NCBI GenBank assembly: GCA_020854235.1
Contig: JADZFW010000042.1
Coordinates: forward strand, 17,845 to 81,844
Direction: 5' to 3'
DNA length: 64,000 nt
DNA from: Flavobacteriaceae bacterium
Lineage (GTDB): Bacteria; Bacteroidota; Bacteroidia; Flavobacteriales; Flavobacteriaceae
Position 1 is the first letter of the stretch. Each line of letters opens with the position of its first letter. The position numbers were made by a program, and so were the translations under genes. Positions 54,901 through 64,000 of this stretch are shown one piece after another. The notes under the pieces are model-generated. The model saw only the letters and a list, made by a program, of their open reading frames with translations. It did not search any database and was not told where the DNA came from.

Positions 54901-54908
54901 TATTTTTG
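54901..54908 (+). promoter_or_regulatory. -7 box of the AsmA-like gene
   Basis: TATTTTTG at 54901-54908 is a perfect TAnnTTTG box, 42 bp before the ATG at 54951. No TTTG stands at 19 nt upstream, so the assignment is tentative. Confidence 0.4.
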
Positions 54909-54950
54909 TGTCATATTACTCAAAAAATAATCCATAAAAATTTATTTAAA

Positions 54951-57743
54951 ATGAAAAAATTTCTCAAAATCATTTCTGTTGTTTTTTTACTTTTTATCAT
55001 AGCAGCTTTTGCCATACCTTATTTTTATAAAGATAAGATTGTCAATTATATAAAAGCCGATATCAATAAAAATATCAATGCAAAAGTTGATTTCAAAGAT
55101 GTAGATTTATCATTATTTAGGAGTTTCCCTAATTTTAATTTGGGAATTGAAAAACTTACAGTTGATGGTGTTGATGCATTTAAAAATATAAGGTTATTAG
55201 AAGCAAAAGATTTAAATCTAACGCTTGATATCAAAAGCGTATTTGGAGGTAATCAAATCAAAATTAAAAAGATAGAAGTAGAGCAAGCAAAAGTTAATAT
55301 TTTGGTTTTGGAAAACGGAAAATCAAATTATGATATATCTAAGCCAAATGATGCCCAATCTGAACCTTCAAAATTCAATATTGATTTAAAAAAATATTTT
55401 ATAAAAAATTCTGACCTTATTTATGATGATAAATCCATGGGATTTAAAGCTGAATTAATAAATCTTAACCATGAAGGTAGTGGAAAGTTGTCTGAAAAAA
55501 TTTACGAACTCAAAACTAAAAGTACCGTTGATATATTAACTATTACTTACGGTAATATTGATTATTTGCATAAAGTTAAAGCAGATGTCACTACTGATTT
55601 TGATATTTCAGGTGATTTTACCAAATTTACTTTAAAAAATACGTTGGCAACTATAAATGATCTCCCAATTAAGGCTGATGGATTTGTGGAAATGAAAGAA
55701 AATGAGATTGTTATGGATATTAATTACAAAACTGAAAATGCCAATATTGCACAACTATTGAGCTTGGTACCAAAAGTTTATATGCCCGATTTGACAGGAG
55801 TTAAAACAGGTGGTGTAGCCAAATTATCGGGTTTTGTGAAAGGACATAGTACTGAAACAGATTTACCTGGATTCAAATTATTGGTTGATGTTCAAAATGC
55901 CAGTATTCAATATCCTGATTTACCTGAAAAAATAAGTAATATTAACTTATTAACGGATGTTGATTTTAAAGGGGGAAGCGATTTGAATACAATGACTGTA
56001 GACTTGCCTAAGATTTTGTTTGATATTGCTGGAAGTCGTATTTCGGGAAATTTAAACGTTAAACAACCCATGTCGGATCCATTTATAAGTGCTGCTTTTA
56101 AAACAAAATTAGATTTTAATAAAGTAAATCAAGCTATAAAATTTGAGCAAATTAAAGATTTATCAGGTATATTGGATGCAGATATTGCATTTAGTGGTTT
56201 GGTTTCAGCCATGGCCAATCAACAAGTAGATAAAATCAATGCCAAAGGATTTTTTAATTTGACTCATTTCAAAATGAAATCTGATGCCTTTAAAGATATT
56301 GTGCAAATACCCTCTGCTCAATTAAATCTAAGTCCGGCACAACTCAACGTTACGCAATTCAACAGTATTATTGGTGCAAATGATTTCTCACTTACTGGTT
56401 CTATTTCAAATTATTTAGCTTATTTTTTGGGTAAAAACGAAGTGCTTAAAGGTGATTTTTATGGGAAATCTAAATATTTGAATTTAAATGATTTTATGAC
56501 AGATACTTCAATTGAAGCTTCAAATAAAAATCAATCTAAATCAACTGAAACCAAAGCAACAGGAATAATAAAAGTTCCAGCCAATTTAGATTTAAATTTC
56601 AATCTAACAGCTGATAAAATTAAATACCAAAAACTAGATTTAAATAACATAGTTGGTGTAATGAAAGTTGCCAATCAAGAAATCAAACTTTCCGATCTTA
56701 ATATGAATTTGTTAGGCGGAAAAGTACAGTTGAGTGGTTTTTATAATACTGCCGGTACAAATGCTAAAAGTAATTTGAATATAAATCTAGATCAAATGGG
56801 TATTAAAGAAAGTGCAAACTCATTTGATATGTTTAGTTCATATGCACCAGTTTTAAAAAATATGACTGGTAATTTTTTCTCCAATTTAAGTTTGAATGTT
56901 GATTTGGATGAAAATATGAATCCTATATTAAAAAGCATTAATTCGCAAGGTAATTTTAAAACCAATGAAATTTCTGCAACTGGTATTAATGTAATGAAGA
57001 AAGTTGGAGAAATATTGAAAATCAATGAATTATTAAACCCAAAGATTGATAAACTCAATGCCAGTTTCACAATAAAAGACGGTACTTTAACTTTAAAACC
57101 CAATCAATTTAAATTAAATGGTATGCAAGCCGGACTGAGTGGAACTTTCAATTTGGATAAACAATTGAATTTGGAGCTTACTTTGGATATCCCAAGAGAA
57201 AAATTAGGCAATAATTTAAATGGTGTTATAAACAATATTGCTGGTGTTGCCAATAAACTGGATTTAAACAAAGATATTGGTCAAGTTGTAAAAACCAAAT
57301 TTAAAATTACTGGTTTGGCAACCAATCCTCAGATTAAACCAATTCTATTGGGAAATAGTGGTGAAACATTAGCTGAAACGGTAACTCAAGTTGTTCAAGA
57401 TAAAATTGAAACGGTTAAAAATGATGCATTAGCTAAAGCTCAAATTGAATCAGATAAGTTGATGGCTACGGCTAAATTGCAAAAGGAGAAATTGGTTGCT
57501 GAAGCTGAAAAATTGGCTCAAGAAACCAGAGATAAGGCCAAACAAGCTGGAGACGAGTTGTTGAAAAATGCTGGAGATAATCCATTGAAAAAAATGGCTG
57601 CCCAAACGGCAGCAGATAAATTGGTTAAAGAAGGTGATAAAAAAGCCAAACAGATAGTTGATACAGCCACAAAAAAAGGGGATGAGTTTATCCAAAAATC
57701 CCAAATCCAAGCCGATGAACTTATTAATAATGCAAATAAATAA
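54951..57743 (+). CDS. AsmA-like membrane-anchored protein with a charged coiled-coil tail
   Basis: I start at ATG 54951 (MKKFLKIISVVFLLFIIAAFAIPYFY, one transmembrane helix), since the track start is TTG. The 930-aa protein then has AsmA-type repeated beta strands (DVDLSLFRSFPNFNLGIEKLTVDGVDAFKNIRLLEAKDLNLTLDI) and an AsmA_2-like C-terminal region (KLNASFTIKDGTLTLKPNQFKLNGMQAGLSGTFNLDKQLNLELTLDI). AsmA-family proteins form long grooves that move lipids between membranes. The last 130 residues are Lys/Glu/Ala-rich helices (QKEKLVAEAEKLAQETRDKAKQ), unusual for AsmA. A terminator follows. Confidence 0.9.
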   Translation: MKKFLKIISVVFLLFIIAAFAIPYFYKDKIVNYIKADINKNINAKVDFKDVDLSLFRSFPNFNLGIEKLTVDGVDAFKNIRLLEAKDLNLTLDIKSVFGGNQIKIKKIEVEQAKVNILVLENGKSNYDISKPNDAQSEPSKFNIDLKKYFIKNSDLIYDDKSMGFKAELINLNHEGSGKLSEKIYELKTKSTVDILTITYGNIDYLHKVKADVTTDFDISGDFTKFTLKNTLATINDLPIKADGFVEMKENEIVMDINYKTENANIAQLLSLVPKVYMPDLTGVKTGGVAKLSGFVKGHSTETDLPGFKLLVDVQNASIQYPDLPEKISNINLLTDVDFKGGSDLNTMTVDLPKILFDIAGSRISGNLNVKQPMSDPFISAAFKTKLDFNKVNQAIKFEQIKDLSGILDADIAFSGLVSAMANQQVDKINAKGFFNLTHFKMKSDAFKDIVQIPSAQLNLSPAQLNVTQFNSIIGANDFSLTGSISNYLAYFLGKNEVLKGDFYGKSKYLNLNDFMTDTSIEASNKNQSKSTETKATGIIKVPANLDLNFNLTADKIKYQKLDLNNIVGVMKVANQEIKLSDLNMNLLGGKVQLSGFYNTAGTNAKSNLNINLDQMGIKESANSFDMFSSYAPVLKNMTGNFFSNLSLNVDLDENMNPILKSINSQGNFKTNEISATGINVMKKVGEILKINELLNPKIDKLNASFTIKDGTLTLKPNQFKLNGMQAGLSGTFNLDKQLNLELTLDIPREKLGNNLNGVINNIAGVANKLDLNKDIGQVVKTKFKITGLATNPQIKPILLGNSGETLAETVTQVVQDKIETVKNDALAKAQIESDKLMATAKLQKEKLVAEAEKLAQETRDKAKQAGDELLKNAGDNPLKKMAAQTAADKLVKEGDKKAKQIVDTATKKGDEFIQKSQIQADELINNANK

Positions 57744-57756
57744 AACGTAAATTAAA

Positions 57757-57787
57757 CAAAAAAAATCCCACTTTAAGTGGGATTTTT
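57757..57787. terminator. Bidirectional intrinsic terminator
   Basis: AAAAATCCCAC-TTTAA-GTGGGATTTTT forms an 11-bp stem with A-rich and T-rich outer arms, so it works in both directions between the convergent AsmA-like and coiled-coil genes. Confidence 0.9.
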
Positions 57788-57856
57788 AGTTTTCTATCGA
57801 TTACATTTAAAATTGATTTTATAAATCAATAATCAAATCATTCATGATATAAAGAC

Positions 57857-58456
57857 TTATTTATTATTTTTTTTCTGTTCATCAAAAAGCTTTCTGTTGA
57901 GTAATTGTTCTCTTTCTAAAGACCTAGATCGAGATTCTTTATACTCTTCTTCCAATTCCTCATATCGTTGTATAGCTGCTTTTGTTAATACATGGCTATT
58001 TTTAAATTTATAAACATAATATCCTAATCCAGCAGCCAATAAAATAACCAAAATCCACATTATTGATTTGTAAGCAATTTTGCTCATAGGTATTCCTAAA
58101 AAAGAAATGGTATCCTTTTTTAATAACATTTCTTCATTTTGACTAACTTCAGATTTTAAAGCATTATTTTCATTTAATATTGTAGTAGCTTGCTGTTTGG
58201 CAACAGTTAATTCGGTTTTTAATTTGTTGACACTATCCAATATATGAGTATGGAATTTGTTTAACCAATCTGTTTTAGTTGAAATAAAACTTCCTTTCAC
58301 AAATGAATTTTCAATAATAAACTGTTTTTGTTCCATTAAATTCCCTTTGTCTAGAACTTGAATATTCATATTAGTTGTTTTTTGAATACTATCTTGAGCT
58401 GAAAGATGAATACTTAAAAAGAATAATACTAAAATTTTAATTAGTAAATTTTTCAT
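57857..58456 (-). CDS. Exported coiled-coil protein with one membrane span
   Basis: The 199-aa protein has a signal peptide (MKNLLIKILVLFFLSIHLSAQ) and a heptad-rich periplasmic region (LDSVNKLKTELTVAKQQATTILNENNALKSEVSQNEEML). A transmembrane helix follows at about 131-152 (SIMWILVILLAAGLGYYVY), then a charged cytosolic helix (YEELEEEYKESRSRSLEREQLLNRKLFDEQKKNNK). I do not know the function. Similar flavobacterial proteins carry mistaken methyltransferase names, and nothing enzymatic is visible here. Confidence 0.75.
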   Translation of the reverse strand: MKNLLIKILVLFFLSIHLSAQDSIQKTTNMNIQVLDKGNLMEQKQFIIENSFVKGSFISTKTDWLNKFHTHILDSVNKLKTELTVAKQQATTILNENNALKSEVSQNEEMLLKKDTISFLGIPMSKIAYKSIMWILVILLAAGLGYYVYKFKNSHVLTKAAIQRYEELEEEYKESRSRSLEREQLLNRKLFDEQKKNNK

Positions 58457-58578
58457 TTGGAATTATTTGAAAATATTATTAAGGAATTTAACTATATAAG
58501 ATGCAAAAATAAAAATTATATTCTAGAAAAAGGAAATTATAGCATTGAACTATAAAATATCTATAAATATAATCTATT

Positions 58579-58989
58579 TTATTTGTAATAAAGGTAGGAT
58601 TGTAAAATTAAAGTTGCACTAATTTCGTCTATATTTGCTTTGTTTCTTCTTTCTTTTTTCTTCATACCACTGTCGATCATAGATTGAAAGGCAATTTTTG
58701 AAGTAAATCTCTCATCTATTCTTTTGATTGGAATTTCTGGATTCTGATTTTGAAGTTTGAGAATGAACTCTTGAATAGTGGTTTCGATATCACTAAATGA
58801 ATTATCAAATCGTTTGGGTTGTCCAACCAATATCAATGCAACACTTTCTCTAAGAAAATAATCCTTAAGAAACATTAATAAACCATTAGTTTCAATAGTT
58901 GTAAGTCCGCTGGCAATAAGCTGCAATTCGTCGGAAACAGCTATGCCAGTACGTTTTAATCCATAATCTATTGCAATTACTCTTGACAT
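58579..58989 (-). CDS. ruvX: RuvX/YqgF Holliday-junction-resolvase-like protein
   Basis: The 136-aa RNase H-fold protein starts SRVIAIDYGLKRTGIAVSDELQLIASGLTTIET, with the metal Asp in IDYG. It continues with LVGQPKRFDNSF (GxP motif) and ends IDERFTSKIAFQSMIDSG...ADEISATLILQSYL (acidic metal ligands in DERFTS and NIDEISATLIL). RuvX/YqgF has been linked to pre-16S rRNA maturation and to junction resolution. Separated from the upstream TPR gene by a terminator, so it has its own promoter. Confidence 0.93.
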   Translation of the reverse strand: MSRVIAIDYGLKRTGIAVSDELQLIASGLTTIETNGLLMFLKDYFLRESVALILVGQPKRFDNSFSDIETTIQEFILKLQNQNPEIPIKRIDERFTSKIAFQSMIDSGMKKKERRNKANIDEISATLILQSYLYYK

Positions 58990-59003
58990 CTTGCAAATTT
59001 AGA

Positions 59004-59037
59004 TAAAAAAAATCCTGAAAATATTAATTTCAGGATT
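59004..59037 (-). terminator. Intrinsic terminator of the gyrA-TPR transcript
   Basis: AATCCTGAAA and its exact complement (10 bp) enclose a 7-nt loop. On the minus strand the stem is followed by TTTTTTATCT. It lies 23 bp after the TPR stop codon. Confidence 0.88.
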
Positions 59038-59059
59038 ATAATTGTTAAAGTTTGAGTTC

Positions 59060-60361
59060 CTAATTTTTTAAACTATTATAGATAACTCTCATTTCTTTAG
59101 ATTTCTCATACATTTCCAATTGTTCATAAATGCCCATTAATGCTTGAACAACACTTAAATTATCTTGTTTATACTCAAAAGCTTTTTCAAAATAAGGTAA
59201 TGCTTCTCTGTATATATCCAATTGTTTTGCTTGTAATTCATCATACTTTGCAAAATTGTTTAGATTATTATTCATTTCTTCAACAATAGGTTCTGCTTTT
59301 GCTAAAACAGCAGCGCCAATATTATTGTATGCATCTACGTAATCAGGTTTTAAGGCTATTGCTTTATTGTAACTTTCAATAGCTCCATCCAAATCTTTTA
59401 AATCAGATTTCATTACTCCAATATTGTAATGTAATACATAATCTGTAGGATTAATTTGAACTGCTTCTTCTAATTTTTCTTTAAACTTCATGTTATCACC
59501 CATTGCATAATAAACATTGGCTTCATCTACTAATAAACCATAATCATGTGGAGCAGATTGTTTGGCTTCTAAAATAGTTTCCAAAGCTTTTGCATTATCC
59601 TTCATAGCCAAATAGCTCTTAACAATCATTTTTTTCATTTCTATTGTTTGAGGTTCTTTAGCTTTAATCTGTGGATCTACTACAAGTTTAAGTTTTACTT
59701 GATCGTCCATTTCTTTTTTAGAATTGAAAAATACTTCTTGATCATTAACTACACTTTTCGCAGAATAAACAGTTCCAGCTCCAGTATATCCAATATTTAA
59801 TAATTTTTTATAATTATCAATTGATTTTTGGTATTCTTCTGCAAAATAATATACGTAAGCAGCATTTTGTAAAAAAGCAGTATCACGGGCACTTAAATTA
59901 TAAACTTCTTCAAACCCCTTAGCAGATTCATTGAATTTTTCAACTGATAAGGCATGATTAGTTTCATCTTTTGATAATTCTACTCCTTCAGAATAGGATG
60001 CAGAGGCTTTTTCAACAATCTTTTGAATCAAATTATTGATTGTTAATAAAGCTTCTTCAGTATATGATTGAGAACCATTTTTTTCAATCTCAATAACTTT
60101 ATTCAAAGACTGAGATGCGAGTTGAAAATTTGCTGGCGTTGTTCCATTTGCAAAATAGGCTTTACCTAGAACCAAATAGTATTGTGCTTTTTGTTTGTCT
60201 TTAGCAGTAACTAGTAAATTTTCGGCTCCTTTTAATACACTAATTGCTTGAGTAAAATTATTTTCTTTCATTGCAGCTTCAGCAGCTTTGATTTCGTCTT
60301 TTTGAGCAAATGTTGCTACACTTAAAATAAAAGCTACAGCCAAAATAATTGTTTTTTTCAT
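59060..60361 (-). CDS. Exported TPR-repeat protein
   Basis: The 433-aa protein has a signal peptide (MKKTIILAVAFILSVATFAQ). At least five TPR motifs can be read, clearest at about 310-345 (DYVLHYNIGVMKSDLKDLDGAIESYNKAIALKPDYVDAYNNIGAAVL) and near the end (EALPYFEKAFEYKQDNLSVVQALMGIYEQLEMYEKSKEMR). TPR proteins are adaptors and the partner is unknown. It follows gyrA by 44 bp and shares its transcript, a layout that I believe is conserved in flavobacteria. Confidence 0.88.
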   Translation of the reverse strand: MKKTIILAVAFILSVATFAQKDEIKAAEAAMKENNFTQAISVLKGAENLLVTAKDKQKAQYYLVLGKAYFANGTTPANFQLASQSLNKVIEIEKNGSQSYTEEALLTINNLIQKIVEKASASYSEGVELSKDETNHALSVEKFNESAKGFEEVYNLSARDTAFLQNAAYVYYFAEEYQKSIDNYKKLLNIGYTGAGTVYSAKSVVNDQEVFFNSKKEMDDQVKLKLVVDPQIKAKEPQTIEMKKMIVKSYLAMKDNAKALETILEAKQSAPHDYGLLVDEANVYYAMGDNMKFKEKLEEAVQINPTDYVLHYNIGVMKSDLKDLDGAIESYNKAIALKPDYVDAYNNIGAAVLAKAEPIVEEMNNNLNNFAKYDELQAKQLDIYREALPYFEKAFEYKQDNLSVVQALMGIYEQLEMYEKSKEMRVIYNSLKN

Positions 60362-60405
60362 CTTAAAAGAGATTTTAATATTTAATTTTAGTTATACAAA
60401 ATGTT

Positions 60406-62901
60406 TTATTCAATTTCCGTGCCAATTTCTGTATCAGATAAATCTACATCTGTTGCATCAGTATCTTCTTTTACAACTTTGGCTACTGAGGCTATCTCAT
60501 CAGTATCTTTCATGTTTATCAATCTAACGCCTTGGGTAGCTCTACCCATAACTCTTAAGTCCTTGACTTCCATTCGGATAGTTACTCCCGATTTATTGAT
60601 AATCATCAAATCATCATTGTCAGTTACATCTTTAATAGCGATAAGTTCGCCAGTTTTATCTGTTATATTAATGGTCTTAACGCCTTTTCCACCACGATTG
60701 GTTATTCTGTAATCTTCAAGACTGGAACGTTTTCCATATCCTTTTTCAGACACAACCAAGATATCACTTGATTGGTCGTTGATAGCAACCATTCCAATCA
60801 ATTCATCAGTCTTTTCATCGATTAAAATGCCACGAACACCAGATGCAGTTCTTCCCATAGGTCGAGTTTTAGCCTCTTCAAAACGAATAGCTTTTCCTGA
60901 TTTTGCGGCCAACATCACTTGACTTTCACCATTTGTCAATTTAACTTCCAATAATTCATCACCTTCACGAATGGTAATTGCAGCAATTCCATTGGCTCTT
61001 GGACGGGAATATTGTTCCAATGAAGTTTTTTTCACTTGACCCTTTTTGGTTGCCATGATGACATAATGAGAATTTACGTATGCTTCATCTCTTAAATCTT
61101 GTGTAACCAAATAAGACATTACTTTATCATCGGGTTCAATATTAATCAAATTCTGTATGGCTCTTCCTTTAGAGGTCTTAGTCCCTTCCGGAATTTCAAA
61201 TACGCGCATCCAATACACTTTTCCTTTCAAAGTAAATACAAGCATGAACTGATGATTGGTTGCAACAAACATTTGTTCTAAGAAATCTTCTTCTCTAGTA
61301 CTTACACCTTTTTGACCTCGTCCTCCTCGAGCTTGAACTTTATACTCATTTAAATCAGTACGTTTTATATAGCCAGCATGTGAAATGGTAACCAAGACAG
61401 TTGAATCGGGAATGATATCTTCAATATTCATATCACCGCCACTATATTCAATGATAGAACGTCTTTTATCGCCATACTTTTCTTTAACTTCGATTAATTC
61501 ATCTTTGATTATCTGCATTCTTCTCTCTTCACTGGCCAAAATTTCTTTTAAATCGGCTATGAATTTGATGATTTCGTCATACTCAGCTCTCAATTTATCT
61601 TGTTCAAGACCGGTCAACTGACGTAAACGCATCTCAACAATAGCACGTGCTTGAATTTCACTGAAACTAAAACGTTCCATCAATCTTTCACGGGCAGTAT
61701 CAGCATCATTAGAAGAACGAATAATTTTGATTACTTCATCAATATGATCAGAAGCAATAATTAATCCTTCTAAAATATGAGCTCTTTTTTCTGCTTTATC
61801 CAATTCAAATTTCGTTCTTCGAACAACTACATCATGTCTGTGTTCTACGAAATATTTGATAAGCTGTTTTAAGTTCAATTGCAAAGGACGTCCATTAACC
61901 AATGCTACATTGTTTACACTAAATGAGGTTTGAAGAGCCGTATGCTTAAACAAATTATTTAATACCACATTTGGAACTGCATCTCTTTTCAAATGGTAAA
62001 CAATTCGCATACCATTTCTGTCAGATTCGTCCTTGATATCTGAAATTCCGTCTAATTTTTTATCATTGACCAAGTCTGCTGTTTGCTTAATCATCATAGC
62101 TTTATTAACCTGATAAGGAATTTCAGTTACCACTAAATGTTCACGTCCATTAATCTCTTCAAAATGTGATTTAGCTCGCATAACAATACGACCTCTACCC
62201 GTGTGAAATGCATCTTTTACTCCTTCATATCCATAAATGATACCACCTGTAGGGAAATCGGGTGCTTTGATATACTGCATCAACTCATCAATAGTAATAT
62301 CTTTATTATCAACATAAGCAACAATTCCTTCAATAACTTCCGTAATATTGTGTGGTGCCATGTTTGTAGCCATTCCAACTGCAATCCCAGATGCTCCATT
62401 TACTAATAAATTGGGAATTCGAGTAGGTAATACAGTAGGTTCTTCCAGTGTATCATCAAAATTGAGTTTGTGGTCTACGGTATCTTTTTCTATATCAGCA
62501 AGCATATCTTCTGATATTTTTTGCATTCTGGCTTCTGTATAACGCATAGCAGCTGGTGGGTCACCATCAACAGAACCATAATTTCCTTGTCCGTCTACCA
62601 TCATATATCGCATACTCCATTCCTGGGCCATACGTACCATAGAATCATAAACAGAAGTATCTCCATGTGGGTGATATTTACCGAGTACTTCTCCCACAAT
62701 TCTAGCAGATTTTTTATAGGAACCCGTTGCTTTAATACCCAACTCATGCATTCCGAATAAAACCCTTCTATGTACAGGTTTTAATCCATCACGTACATCA
62801 GGTAAAGCACGAGACACAATAACCGACATCGAATAATCGATGTAGGCAGATTTCATTTGATCCTCAATGTTAATAGGAATCAGTTTCTCTCCGTCACTCA
62901 T
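60406..62901 (-). CDS. gyrA: DNA gyrase subunit A
   Basis: GyrA cuts and rejoins DNA in the gyrase tetramer. The 831-aa protein has the catalytic Tyr121 (AMRYTEARM), the quinolone-resistance region [19 protein letters not shown] (Thr82 at the E. coli Ser83 position, Asp86 at Asp87) and the GyrA-box [10 protein letters not shown], which separates gyrase from topoisomerase IV. Six C-terminal beta-pinwheel blades follow, and the tail is acidic ([20 protein letters not shown]), a regulator of wrapping in E. coli. Thr82 is, to my knowledge, normal in flavobacteria and is not by itself a resistance call. Confidence 0.97.
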   Translation of the reverse strand: MSDGEKLIPINIEDQMKSAYIDYSMSVIVSRALPDVRDGLKPVHRRVLFGMHELGIKATGSYKKSARIVGEVLGKYHPHGDTSVYDSMVRMAQEWSMRYMMVDGQGNYGSVDGDPPAAMRYTEARMQKISEDMLADIEKDTVDHKLNFDDTLEEPTVLPTRIPNLLVNGASGIAVGMATNMAPHNITEVIEGIVAYVDNKDITIDELMQYIKAPDFPTGGIIYGYEGVKDAFHTGRGRIVMRAKSHFEEINGREHLVVTEIPYQVNKAMMIKQTADLVNDKKLDGISDIKDESDRNGMRIVYHLKRDAVPNVVLNNLFKHTALQTSFSVNNVALVNGRPLQLNLKQLIKYFVEHRHDVVVRRTKFELDKAEKRAHILEGLIIASDHIDEVIKIIRSSNDADTARERLMERFSFSEIQARAIVEMRLRQLTGLEQDKLRAEYDEIIKFIADLKEILASEERRMQIIKDELIEVKEKYGDKRRSIIEYSGGDMNIEDIIPDSTVLVTISHAGYIKRTDLNEYKVQARGGRGQKGVSTREEDFLEQMFVATNHQFMLVFTLKGKVYWMRVFEIPEGTKTSKGRAIQNLINIEPDDKVMSYLVTQDLRDEAYVNSHYVIMATKKGQVKKTSLEQYSRPRANGIAAITIREGDELLEVKLTNGESQVMLAAKSGKAIRFEEAKTRPMGRTASGVRGILIDEKTDELIGMVAINDQSSDILVVSEKGYGKRSSLEDYRITNRGGKGVKTINITDKTGELIAIKDVTDNDDLMIINKSGVTIRMEVKDLRVMGRATQGVRLINMKDTDEIASVAKVVKEDTDATDVDLSDTEIGTEIE

Positions 62902-63224
62902 AATCGTTTAATACTGTTTAGATATGATTAAATTAAGGGATGCAAGATACAATTTTTTGAAGTTTTTGAAAGTATAATAACAACTTGTTTTTGATATTTT
63001 ATTAACAATCAAAATTGAGTAAAAATGGTCAATATATCTTGAAAATCAATGTAGTACAAAATGAAATTGTGAAAAGTAATTGTTAAAACATTTTTTTTTG
63101 TTATTTGGCTCAAAAAAAGGTCTAATTTTACATGGTAAAACAGGAATAAAATCATTTCTTTGGAAGCTGAAAAGAAACACAAAAATTCCAAAATAATTAA
63201 TCAAAAACTGAAATAAGATAGATA
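62902..63224. other. Divergent spacer gyrA/clpC
   Basis: The 323-bp spacer holds the promoters of gyrA (minus) and clpC (plus). TATCTTGC on the minus strand (about 62942-62949) and TAATTTTA on the plus strand (about 63122) are weak -7 box candidates. The two minus ORFs 63009..63191 and 63046..63243 have no features and overlap each other, and the second runs into clpC. Neither is called. Confidence 0.5.
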
Positions 63225-64000
63225 ATGCACGATAATTTTTCACCTAAAGTAAAAGATGTAATTGCTTTCAGTAAAGAAGAAGCATTGCGTTTGGGACACG
63301 ATTTTATTGGAACAGAACACTTGATGTTGGGTATAATTCGTCAAGGTGAGGGCAGAGCTTTAACCCTTTTAAAATCTTTACAAATTGATTTGGCATTGAT
63401 GCGAAAAAAAATTGAAGAGATCAGTCCCGCTAAAGATTCACTCAATCAAAATCCCAATAGAACTATACATTTAACCAAACAAGCAGATAAAGCTTTAAAA
63501 ACCACATTTTTGGAAGCAAAATTATACAAAGATGCTTCTATAAATACAGCCCATTTGTTGTTGTGTATTCTAAGAAATGAAAATGATCCAACAACTAAAT
63601 TGTTGCATCAGTTTAATGCTACCTACAGTGTTGTAAGAAACGAATACAAAGAGCAATTTTCCAATCCGATAGAAGAAACCACAAGAGCTGAATATCCTTC
63701 TGATGAGGGAAATCAAGAACAAGATAATCCATTCAATCCTGCCCGTGGTCCTCAAAATCCACAATCTCAACGCAAGACCAAAACACCGGTTTTAGACAAC
63801 TTTGGTCGCGACTTGACTCAATTGGCTATTGAAGGCAAATTGGATCCTGTAGTGGGACGTAAAGCAGAGATAGAACGCGTTTCACAGATATTAAGTCGCC
63901 GTAAAAAAAATAATCCAGTTTTGATTGGAGAACCTGGTGTAGGAAAATCGGCTATTGCTGAAGGTTTGGCATTGCGTATCGTACAACGTAAAGTTTCCCG
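63225..64000 (+). CDS. clpC: ClpC-type AAA+ chaperone, 5' part cut by window edge
   Basis: The ATP-dependent unfoldase feeds proteins to ClpP. From ATG 63225, 258 codons are visible: the Clp N-domain repeats ([49 protein letters not shown] and a second copy), then a Gln/Pro-rich linker (about 145-180), then [37 protein letters not shown] and Walker [16 protein letters not shown]. The window ends soon after, so the second ATPase domain is not visible. Divergent from gyrA. Confidence 0.95.
   Translation, partial: MHDNFSPKVKDVIAFSKEEALRLGHDFIGTEHLMLGIIRQGEGRALTLLKSLQIDLALMRKKIEEISPAKDSLNQNPNRTIHLTKQADKALKTTFLEAKLYKDASINTAHLLLCILRNENDPTTKLLHQFNATYSVVRNEYKEQFSNPIEETTRAEYPSDEGNQEQDNPFNPARGPQNPQSQRKTKTPVLDNFGRDLTQLAIEGKLDPVVGRKAEIERVSQILSRRKKNNPVLIGEPGVGKSAIAEGLALRIVQRKVS

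Noticed and set aside
62640-62670. GyrA Thr at the Ser83 position as a quinolone-resistance mutation
   Set aside because: To my knowledge Thr is the normal residue in flavobacterial GyrA, so no resistance can be claimed.
63009-63243. Two small minus ORFs between gyrA and clpC
   Set aside because: They overlap each other in different frames, one runs into clpC, and composition follows the AT-rich spacer.

Overview
The window looks like chromosomal DNA of a low-GC member of the Bacteroidota, most likely Flavobacteriales. Two secreted proteins end in type IX secretion (Por) C-terminal sorting domains. Promoters of the TTTG/N19/TAnnTTTG type can be read. Start codons mostly lack Shine-Dalgarno sequences and are often TTG or GTG. 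The gene families (SurA-like cluster plus MoxR, DUF2975/YozG pair, FTCD, bifunctional DAHP synthase-chorismate mutase, YbiT-like ABC-F) are also typical of that group. I found no rRNA, tRNA, intact insertion sequence or CRISPR array by eye.

Layout. 1-4 kb: 5' part of serC (minus), divergent from hutH and an aldehyde dehydrogenase whose 3' end has been tandemly duplicated. 4.3-8.7 kb: a minus-strand phenylalanine/tyrosine operon (pheA, aminotransferase, tyrA, DAHP synthase-chorismate mutase). It is preceded by a complete leader-peptide attenuator: consensus promoter, a 21-codon leader packed with Phe and Tyr codons, a 13-bp antiterminator and an intrinsic terminator. 8.8-11.9 kb: a DUF808 membrane protein, purB, a partner gene and a 43-aa membrane protein. 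12-21 kb: an AT-rich accessory stretch with orphan secreted or membrane proteins, a 0.8-Mb-independent local set of decayed repeat copies, long gene-free DNA, a T9SS-exported beta-propeller-like protein, a nested palindrome, an array of thirty 21-bp repeats with no length variation, and a 194-bp tandem duplication. 21-26 kb: YceI, pirin and a Crp/Fnr-type regulator, a small plug-like secreted protein, a TfoX C-terminal domain protein, and the histidine-degradation enzyme FTCD.

26-38.5 kb: an S9 lipoprotein peptidase, a PH-domain protein, a thioredoxin-fold lipoprotein that lacks CXXC, an ABC-F ATPase with one degenerate Walker A, DUF493, and an outer-membrane chaperone cluster (three SurA/parvulin-type genes followed by MoxR). 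38.5-46 kb: a LytS/LytTR-type two-component system with a periplasmic propeller sensor, a DUF2975/XRE pair, queE and a class III aminotransferase. 46-55 kb: a haem-type TonB receptor, a lipoprotein, fumarylacetoacetase and a modular GH57 glycosidase exported by T9SS. 55-64 kb: an AsmA-like protein, a coiled-coil membrane protein, ruvX, a TPR protein, gyrA and the 5' part of clpC.

How the genes work together: the window holds both synthesis (the 4-8.7 kb operon) and the last step of breakdown (fahA) of tyrosine, and two histidine-breakdown genes (hutH, FTCD) far apart. The best-supported notable system is the Phe/Tyr attenuator. The most puzzling structure is the 21-bp array. All functional names rest on reading motifs by eye; no database search was run.
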